Of a stretch of DNA of 12,229 nucleotides, positions 7,645-12,229 are shown piece after piece (position 1 is the stretch's first letter; each line of letters opens with the position of its first letter). The position numbers and the translations under genes were made by a program. The notes below the pieces were generated by a model. The model made no database searches, had not been told where the DNA came from, and was given only the letters and a program-made list of their open reading frames with translations. The stretch comes from Pseudomonadota bacterium (GTDB lineage Bacteria > Pseudomonadota > Alphaproteobacteria > Rhizobiales > Hyphomicrobiaceae), in contig JAKALI010000057.1 of the NCBI GenBank assembly GCA_021813195.1, forward strand, positions 1 through 12,229, given 5' to 3'.

Positions 7645-8040
7645 CTAACGCGCGGTGCCACGCATGTGCACCGTTGGACCGCCGCTAAACGATATCGTAC
7701 TGAGCCCAAGCTCCTGCGCACCACTGCGTGCGGGCCAGCCGGTTACTTTCGCCTTCGCGCCGCTCTTTAAGTGCTCGGTCGTCAGTCTTTTGGTCTTGGC
7801 CACCGTGAGGCTTTCGGTCTCGATCGTCCAGGTTCCGCTGGCGGTCTCAAGCTCGAAAAAAATGTGCGGGTTGGAGAACATCACCGATCCCACAGTGCCC
7901 GATAGGGTGATGAGCTTAGCGCTGTCATACTTTGTGACGTAGGTGTGATGTGCGTCAGCGACACACGCGAACATCGTGCAGGCGGTAAGGAGGAGGGACA
8001 TCACGCGGCTGAACCGCTGAGCGATCACGAAGGTCGACAT
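7645..8040 (-). CDS. small exported DUF6152-like protein, function unknown
   Basis: A 131-residue predicted exported protein. Residues 1-30 form a signal peptide: a short basic start, hydrophobic core SLLLTACTMFACV, then A28-D29-A30 as a signal peptidase I site. Cleavage would leave a mature N-terminus starting His-His (HHTYVTKYD). The mature part of about 100 residues is rich in beta-type sequence, with the pattern LSGTVGSVMFSNPHIFFEL (46-64) typical, to my knowledge, of the uncharacterised DUF6152 family (AHHSF...LTGTV...NPH). H59 follows Asn-Pro. ATG 8038-8040 has AGGA eight bases upstream; the frame is open 27 codons further but those residues are Arg/Trp-rich and precede the signal peptide. 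It lies immediately upstream of the DUF6644-like gene. Periplasmic location is inferred. Confidence 0.8.
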   Translation of the reverse strand: MSTFVIAQRFSRVMSLLLTACTMFACVADAHHTYVTKYDSAKLITLSGTVGSVMFSNPHIFFELETASGTWTIETESLTVAKTKRLTTEHLKSGAKAKVTGWPARSGAQELGLSTISFSGGPTVHMRGTAR

Positions 8041-8134
8041 CGCAAAATCCTGTACGAATGCGGATCTCGCCGTAGCTCGTACCAGGATGGATGAGGCCCG
8101 CCAAGTTCGCCACCGCCACAAACCTTATGGTAAC

Positions 8135-8158
8135 ATTTCATCGCCGACCCCATGAAAT
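8135..8158. repeat. inverted repeat ATTTCAT-N10-ATGAAAT
   Basis: Perfect 7-bp arms at 8135-8141 and 8152-8158 are separated by ten bases, so the arm centres are 17 bp apart. It lies about 95-118 bp before the start of the DUF6152-like gene and directly next to the terminator hairpin of the gene upstream. It could be an operator for the pair; its role is not shown. Confidence 0.4.
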
Positions 8159-8159
8159 C

Positions 8160-8186
8160 GCTCCCCCGGCGGGGAACCGGGGGAGC
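8160..8186 (-). terminator. hairpin downstream of the small Gly/Tyr-rich gene
   Basis: A perfect 10-bp stem, GCTCCCCCGG at 8160-8169 and CCGGGGGAGC at 8177-8186, has the loop CGGGGAA (plus strand). On the minus strand it is followed by GATTTCAT, a weak T-rich stretch. It sits 55 bp after the stop of the minus-strand gene at 8241 and probably terminates it. A weaker 6-bp stem CCCGGC/GCCGGG at 8191-8196 and 8204-8209 lies beside it. Confidence 0.65.
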
Positions 8187-8240
8187 GCGGCCCGGCGAGC
8201 GGAGCCGGGGACCTCACACGGGCCGATAGGATCGCCCGCA

Positions 8241-8504
8241 TCAATAGCCATAGCGGCAAGCGTACCAACGTTCGAACCACTTGGGATTTCCAGTCGCCTT
8301 CCACTTCCAGTGATACCAGCCGCAGCCGCCACCGGGCCCGTAGCCGTAGCCGGAACCATATCCGCCGCCACCAATGATGATGGTCACGCCGCTTTTCTTC
8401 TTTGGTCCACCAGCCTCGGCGGGCGCAGAGGCCAAGCCCACGCCGGCAACCGTTACCGTGGCGATCAACGCGGCAGCCGCCGCACCAACGACATGCGTTC
8501 GCAT
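8241..8504 (-). CDS. small exported Gly/Tyr/Trp-rich hypothetical protein
   Basis: An 87-residue predicted exported protein of unknown function. Residues 1-31 form a signal peptide with a long Ala/Val core and the cleavage motif APAEA|GG. The mature part of about 56 residues begins GGPKKKSG, then a hydrophobic VTIIIGGGGY and a Gly/Tyr repeat (YGSGYGYGPGGG), and ends in a compact block with C61, C83 and Trp at 63, 66, 68, 76 and 80 (CGWYHWKWKATGNPKWFERW, then YAC). The two cysteines could form a disulfide. I recall similar short secreted proteins with a C..W/Y..TG..W..RY..C pattern in Rhizobiales, but no function. ATG 8502-8504 has AGGAAAG just upstream. A longer open frame back to 8711 lacks a sensible start. 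It is monocistronic by context: hairpin downstream, aat 180 bp upstream. Confidence 0.72.
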   Translation of the reverse strand: MRTHVVGAAAAALIATVTVAGVGLASAPAEAGGPKKKSGVTIIIGGGGYGSGYGYGPGGGCGWYHWKWKATGNPKWFERWYACRYGY

Positions 8505-8640
8505 CTTTCCTACTCCGTCAGATAGCCAAACAAAGCTCCAACGACGTGGAACTCGCTGGCTGGTCTCGGGCTCAAGATGCGCGCCAGTCGTGACACGCAC
8601 CCGCCATGTCGAGAAGACTGACATGAAAGAGCAGGATGCG

Positions 8641-8658
8641 ATGTTCCAGTCGGAACAT
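8641..8658. repeat. operator-like palindrome ATGTTCC-AGTC-GGAACAT
   Basis: Perfect 7-bp arms with a 4-base spacer lie in the gap between aat (ends 8686) and the small exported protein gene (starts 8504, minus strand). It is about 137 bp before that start, so it could be an operator for it. Lack of a T-tract argues against its being the aat terminator. Confidence 0.45.
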
Positions 8659-8685
8659 TGAACCGAATAGGAGCAAATTACTCGA

Positions 8686-9363
8686 TCAGGGCACGCGTCG
8701 CGCCTGCGCAAGGATGCGCAAAACGGTGATCGGATCGGATGAAGTCAGCGCTTTGAAATCAGCATCTGCCGAAAGCGCTTCCTCCAACAGGCGCTGAAAA
8801 ACAGGCCGCTCAATTTCCTGGGTACCGAACTGGCGCAAATGATCGGTCACGAATTGCGTGTCGAGTAAGCGAAAGCCGCCGTGGATCAGCCGAGCGGCCA
8901 AATGCACGAGCGCGATCTTGGACGCATCGCGTTCGATGGAAAACATGCTCTCGCCGAAAAACGCGGCCTTGAGGGCAACCCCATACAGCCCGCCGACCAA
9001 GCGCTCGCCATCCCAGACTTCGACCGTATGGCAATAGCCTAGATCGAAAAGTTCCCGGTAGAGATTGCGAATCCGGCGATTGATCCAGGTCGAGCGGCGT
9101 CCGGGCCGGCTTGCAGCACACCCCTCGATCACGCCTTCGAAATCATTATCAATACGAACCTGAAGCGGTGTCGTGCGCACCGTGCGTTCCAAGCGCTTGG
9201 GAACGTGCATGCTATCGAGCGGCAGGACGCCGCGAAATTGCGGCTCGATCCAATAAAGTGCCGGATCATCCGCACTCTCGGCCATGGGGAAAATCCCGCA
9301 GGCGTAGGCCTTGAGCAGAACCTGCGGCGTGATCTCGATCATGATGTCGTCGCGGGACGTCAC
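8686..9363 (-). CDS. aat: leucyl/phenylalanyl-tRNA--protein transferase
   Basis: Transfers Leu or Phe from aminoacyl-tRNA to N-terminal Lys or Arg of proteins, marking them for ClpS/ClpAP degradation by the N-end rule. With the chosen start it has 225 residues. Family signs are [20 protein letters not shown] (11-30), [16 protein letters not shown] (35-50), STWI (91-94), [19 protein letters not shown] (124-142), [10 protein letters not shown] (147-156) and [15 protein letters not shown] (166-180). The start is uncertain. GTG at 9361-9363 gives MTSRDD, like relatives as I remember them. ATG at 9342 gives a 218-residue form, and the frame is open to GTG 9387. None has a strong ribosome site. It lies 148 bp downstream of accC on the same strand. 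Confidence 0.93.
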   Translation of the reverse strand: MTSRDDIMIEITPQVLLKAYACGIFPMAESADDPALYWIEPQFRGVLPLDSMHVPKRLERTVRTTPLQVRIDNDFEGVIEGCAASRPGRRSTWINRRIRNLYRELFDLGYCHTVEVWDGERLVGGLYGVALKAAFFGESMFSIERDASKIALVHLAARLIHGGFRLLDTQFVTDHLRQFGTQEIERPVFQRLLEEALSADADFKALTSSDPITVLRILAQARRVP

Positions 9364-9511
9364 CGTGGCAGCCGATCCCCTTGGCACGAACCTCGTCTCG
9401 TCATGCCCTCAATGTACGAGGATTTCGCGCAAAGAGCGAGACTGGGCCCACCAGGACAGAGCTAGAGCCAAGGCCGCACGTACGACCTCGGACAACGTAC
9501 AGTGGACTAAA

Positions 9512-10852
9512 TCAGCTCTTGCCGAGATATTTCTCGAGCCAGTGGATGTCATAGAGGCCGTCGACGACATCCGGGTGGCGCACAAGCTCGTGAAAAAGTG
9601 GAATGGTCGTCTCCACGCCGTCGATCACAAACTCCGACAGAGCCCGCCGCAGCCGCATGAGACACTCATTCCGGTTCTTTCCGTGAACGATGAGCTTGCC
9701 GATGAGGCTGTCGTAATAGGGTGGGATGCGGTAGCCTTGGTAAGCGCCGCTGTCGACCCGTACACCTAAGCCGCCAGGCGGATGCCAGTAGGTGATCTGA
9801 CCGGGCGAGGGACGGAACGTGCGCGGGTTTTCAGCGTTGATGCGGCACTCAATCGCGTGGCCAGAAAACGTGATGTCCTCCTGGCGGAAGGACAATGGAG
9901 CACCAGCCGCAACCCGGATCTGCTCCAGCACGAGATCGATACCTGTGATCGCCTCCGTAACGGGGTGCTCGACTTGGATGCGTGTGTTCATCTCGATAAA
10001 ATAGAACGCGCCATCCTCGTAGAGGAACTCAACCGTTCCGGCCCCGCGGTACTTGATCTGGCGCATGGCGTTGGCGACAGTCTCGCCGATCTTGGCGCGC
10101 GCCGTCTCATTGATGGCCGGGGATGGGGCTTCCTCGAACACCTTCTGATGACGCCGCTGCAGGGAACAGTCGCGCTCGCCGAGGTGGACCGCATTACCCT
10201 TCCCATCCCCGAAGACCTGTATCTCGATATGGCGCGGCTTCGTCAGGTATTTTTCGATATAGACGCTGTCGTTGCCGAAGGCGGCTTTGGCCTCTGCACG
10301 CGCGGTTGAATAGGCAATCCCGAGATCACTCTCGTTCTGGGCGACTTTCATGCCTCGTCCACCGCCCCCCGCCGTCGCCTTGATGAGGACGGGAAAGCCC
10401 ATCCCTTTGGCAACTTTGAGCGCTTCCGCTTCCGACGTCACGGCACCGTCGGAGCCGGGAACAACTGGGATACCGAGGCGTTTCGCGGTTTCTTTCGCTT
10501 CGATCTTGTCGCCCATGATGCGGATGTGTTCCGACGTCGGGCCAATGAAGGTGATGTTGTGCTCTTCCAAGATTTCCGCAAAACGGGCGTTCTCCGAAAG
10601 GAAGCCGTAGCCCGGATGGACCGCATCTGCGCCCGTGATCTCGCAGGCTGCAAGCAGCCTTGGGATGTTGAGATAACTGTCGGTCGATGTCGGCGGCCCG
10701 ATGCACACACTTTCATCCGCGAGACGGACATGCATGGCATCGGCATCGGCGGTCGAGTGCACCGCGACCGTCGCGATACCTAGTTCCTTACACGCACGCT
10801 GGATGCGTAGCGCGATTTCACCCCGGTTGGCGATCAAGACCTTATCGAACAT
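9512..10852 (-). CDS. accC: biotin carboxylase subunit of acetyl-CoA carboxylase
   Basis: Uses ATP and bicarbonate to carboxylate biotin on AccB, the first half-reaction of malonyl-CoA formation for fatty acid synthesis. It has 446 residues, close to E. coli AccC. The biotin-carboxylase N-domain starts at [17 protein letters not shown]. An ATP-grasp core follows with K116, K159, GGGGRGM (162-168), [13 protein letters not shown] (225-237), [14 protein letters not shown] (287-300) including E287, N289, R291 and E295, and R337 in ECRINAE. The ATG at 10852 is preceded by a weak AACGAG. It follows accB by 91 bp on the same strand, consistent with an aroQ-accB-accC transcript. Confidence 0.97.
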   Translation of the reverse strand: MFDKVLIANRGEIALRIQRACKELGIATVAVHSTADADAMHVRLADESVCIGPPTSTDSYLNIPRLLAACEITGADAVHPGYGFLSENARFAEILEEHNITFIGPTSEHIRIMGDKIEAKETAKRLGIPVVPGSDGAVTSEAEALKVAKGMGFPVLIKATAGGGGRGMKVAQNESDLGIAYSTARAEAKAAFGNDSVYIEKYLTKPRHIEIQVFGDGKGNAVHLGERDCSLQRRHQKVFEEAPSPAINETARAKIGETVANAMRQIKYRGAGTVEFLYEDGAFYFIEMNTRIQVEHPVTEAITGIDLVLEQIRVAAGAPLSFRQEDITFSGHAIECRINAENPRTFRPSPGQITYWHPPGGLGVRVDSGAYQGYRIPPYYDSLIGKLIVHGKNRNECLMRLRRALSEFVIDGVETTIPLFHELVRHPDVVDGLYDIHWLEKYLGKS

Positions 10853-10943
10853 CTCGTTATGTCTCTGAGGCCGCGGTGCGCCCGGCTGGATTCTCAGCCT
10901 CTCGAGGTCTCAAACCTTGACGCGCTCCAGCCCGCTCTCCCTG

Positions 10944-11435
10944 TTATTCGATGATCGCCAGCACCTCGCCGAACTCGACGGGCTGCCCGTTCTCGAAGAA
11001 GATCGCCGTCACCGTGCCTGAACGCGGGGCTGGGATCTGGTTCATCGTCTTCATCGCCTCAATGATGAGCAGCGTATCCCCCTGCTGAACGCGCGAGCCT
11101 ACTTCAACAAACGGTGGCGCAGATGGCTCTGGCGACCGATAGGCCGTTCCCACCATGGGCGACTTAACGGCTCCGGGATGGCGGCTTGGATCAGATCCTG
11201 AGCCCGAGGACGCCGCCGCGCTCGCTGCCGAAGCGGCGGGTGCCGATGCGGCCGGGGCGGGGGGAGCCGCCGCGACGGCTTGAGCTGCGACCTGGATCTT
11301 GCGCGCCACACGAATCTTGAGCCCGTCCTTTTCGATCTCGATCTCCGTGAGACCGGTCTCGTTCAGCAGTTCCGCAAGCTCCCGAATGAGCTTTTGTTCG
11401 TGGCTCGGCTCGTCACCATGATCCTTAGCCGTCAT
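10944..11435 (-). CDS. accB: biotin carboxyl carrier protein of acetyl-CoA carboxylase
   Basis: Carries biotin between AccC and the carboxyltransferase. With the ATG at 11433-11435 it has 163 residues, a usual length. Residues 1-46 are the N-terminal AccC-binding part, residues about 48-86 an Ala/Pro/Ser linker, and residues 88-163 the biotinyl domain with the biotinylation motif EAMKTM (126-131), acceptor K129. The start fits the family ([16 protein letters not shown]) and has AAGGTGAG seven bases upstream. The frame is open 28 codons further to a GTG at 11517-11519 that overlaps the aroQ stop as GTGA. This would add a Lys/Arg-rich extension, and a middle ATG lies at 11474. It is followed by accC after 91 bp. 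Confidence 0.95.
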   Translation of the reverse strand: MTAKDHGDEPSHEQKLIRELAELLNETGLTEIEIEKDGLKIRVARKIQVAAQAVAAAPPAPAASAPAASAASAAASSGSGSDPSRHPGAVKSPMVGTAYRSPEPSAPPFVEVGSRVQQGDTLLIIEAMKTMNQIPAPRSGTVTAIFFENGQPVEFGEVLAIIE

Positions 11436-11515
11436 GTCATGTCTCACCTTCTTCGGCGCTCCGGCCTCCTTCATGAGTACCGTCTTGCCGCGCTTCTTCT
11501 TGCCGCTCTTTGAAC

Positions 11516-11968
11516 TCACGATTTCGGCTTCGCCCCGATAAGGTTGGCCACGGCCTCCACTGCCAACTCGTAGCCATTGGCGCCCAAACCGCAGATCACC
11601 CCCGTCGCGGCCAGCGACACAAAAGAATGCTGCCGGAAATCTTCACGACGGAAAATATTCGATAGATGGACTTCCACAACCGGCAATTCGCTGGCCTGAA
11701 GCGCGTCCAGCAACGCAATCGAGGTGTGAGTCAGCCCGGCCGCATTGACGACCAACGCTGATGCAGAGCTGCGCGCCTCTTGCACCCAGCCGATCAGTTC
11801 CGCCTCGCTGTTGCTCTGCCGGAAGACAATCTCGAGGCCATGGAGCCGCGCCCGCGCGCGGGCGCGCGCTTCGAGGTCGGCCAACGTCGCGGTTCCATAG
11901 ATGGCGGGCTCCCGCTGACCGAGCAGGTTCAGGTTCGGTCCGTTCAAGATATAGACGGGCTTGGACAT
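11516..11968 (-). CDS. aroQ: type II 3-dehydroquinate dehydratase
   Basis: Dehydrates 3-dehydroquinate to 3-dehydroshikimate in the shikimate pathway. It has 150 residues, full length for the type II enzyme, which forms a dodecamer. The active-site residues fall at the same numbers as in the Mycobacterium tuberculosis enzyme: R19 and Y24 in the flexible lid ([10 protein letters not shown]), N75, H81, D88, E99, H101 (VEVHLSN) and R112. Residues 34-41 are an Ala-Arg repeat coded by a CG-rich tract at about 11846-11868. The ATG at 11966-11968 has only GGTGAC directly before it. The stop region overlaps a possible GTG start of accB. Confidence 0.97.
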   Translation of the reverse strand: MSKPVYILNGPNLNLLGQREPAIYGTATLADLEARARARARLHGLEIVFRQSNSEAELIGWVQEARSSASALVVNAAGLTHTSIALLDALQASELPVVEVHLSNIFRREDFRQHSFVSLAATGVICGLGANGYELAVEAVANLIGAKPKS

Positions 11969-12171
11969 GTCACCGCGCGACGGGGTTGCGGGGAGGAGAT
12001 TTTCCGGCGGCGCTTAACGGGACACCGCAAGCGGCACATCAATGCCGCAGCGCGGGGGGCTCCCCGGTCGTCGGATCGATGTGCCGACTTTGGCGTCTAG
12101 CAGCTTTCGCAGAGCAACGAAAGGGCAGCTGAAGTCGCTAAGTTGTCGGTGGTCGGTTCGGCCCGCTATGA
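11969..12171. promoter_or_regulatory. intergenic region upstream of aroQ-accB-accC with nested inverted repeats
   Basis: These 203 bases separate aroQ from the gene at the right edge and probably hold the aroQ promoter, though I could not identify a clear one. CGGCACATC at 12032-12040 pairs with GATGTGCCG at 12078-12086 (9 bp). Within it GCGGCA (12031-12036) can instead pair with TGCCGC (12043-12048). CTTTCG (12104-12109) pairs with CGAAAG (12118-12123) and could be the terminator stem of the upstream gene, though no T-tract follows. Confidence 0.4.
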
Positions 12172-12229
12172 TCAGCAGTAGGCGCAACCTGTCTTGCGCA
12201 GATCGGCCACCTTGGACTTGAGCTGGGAG
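12172..12229 (-). CDS. C-terminal 18 codons of a probable DsbA-family thiol oxidoreductase
   Basis: The minus-strand frame from the right edge reads SQLKSKVADLRKTGCAYC and stops with TGA at 12172-12174. The rest of the gene lies beyond the window. A final KSKVA..RK.G....C pattern ending in Cys resembles the C-terminus of DsbA-family proteins, which in Rhizobiales often sit immediately upstream of aroQ-accB-accC. The call rests on this short tail and on gene order only, so it is tentative. Confidence 0.45.
   Translation of the reverse strand, partial: SQLKSKVADLRKTGCAYC

Larger units (their letters stand above)
8041..8240. promoter_or_regulatory. intergenic region upstream of the DUF6152/DUF6644 pair
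   Basis: These 200 bases must contain the promoter of the minus-strand pair. They hold two GC hairpins at 8160-8186 and 8191-8209 and an inverted repeat at 8135-8158. I could not pick a convincing -35/-10 pair. Frames that cross it on the plus strand show no protein-like features. Confidence 0.4.

Noticed and set aside
8505..8711. 69-codon N-terminal extension of the small exported protein
   Set aside because: It precedes an obvious signal peptide with its own ATG and AGGAAAG ribosome site, and it covers the palindrome at 8641-8658.
9782..10309. 175-codon plus-strand frame antisense to accC
   Set aside because: Shadow of the highly conserved accC; it has no independent evidence.
1..12229. 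CRISPR array, tRNA or rRNA genes, insertion sequences, prophage
   Set aside because: No regularly spaced repeats, cloverleaf-like or rRNA sequences, transposase motifs or long terminal inverted repeats were seen on either strand.

Overview
The window looks like ordinary chromosome from a GC-rich alphaproteobacterium, most likely Hyphomicrobiales. This rests on the GC-rich coding style with frequent GTG starts, the aroQ-accB-accC-aat order next to what looks like a DsbA-family tail, the SIS-type glucose-6-phosphate isomerase with an SKSGGTTET loop, and the DUF-type small proteins. I see no mobile elements, tRNA, rRNA or CRISPR array.

Layout. Positions 1-2204 (minus) hold the 5' two-fifths or so of a glucose-6-phosphate isomerase gene (pgi, cut by the window edge), preceded by an aldehyde dehydrogenase. 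A 253-bp divergent intergenic region leads to a plus-strand pair, rfbB and rfbD, which overlap by ATGA and encode two of the four dTDP-L-rhamnose enzymes. The 3' end of rfbD overlaps the 3' end of the minus-strand ruvX (yqgF) by 44 bp. ruvX is divergent from a plus-strand Kef/YbaL-type cation:proton antiporter with a C-terminal TrkA-N/RCK domain.

Positions 6883-8504 are the least characterised part. After the antiporter there is a strong hairpin, a G-rich stretch with a run of eleven G, then a minus-strand pair: a 4-TM membrane protein (DUF6644-like) and, upstream of it, a small exported protein (DUF6152-like) whose predicted mature N-terminus begins His-His. Further upstream is another short exported Gly/Tyr/Trp-rich protein, separated from the pair by a second strong hairpin whose loop resembles the first.

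Positions 8686-12229 are minus-strand housekeeping genes: aat (N-end rule aminoacyl transferase), accC and accB (acetyl-CoA carboxylase biotin carboxylase and biotin carrier), aroQ (type II dehydroquinase), and the last 18 codons of a probable DsbA-family gene at the right edge.

Most genes are confidently recognised. The most plausible place for undescribed biology is the DUF6152/DUF6644 pair with its neighbouring small exported protein. Secondary points are several uncertain start codons (antiporter, accB, aat, pgi) and a few operator-like repeats.
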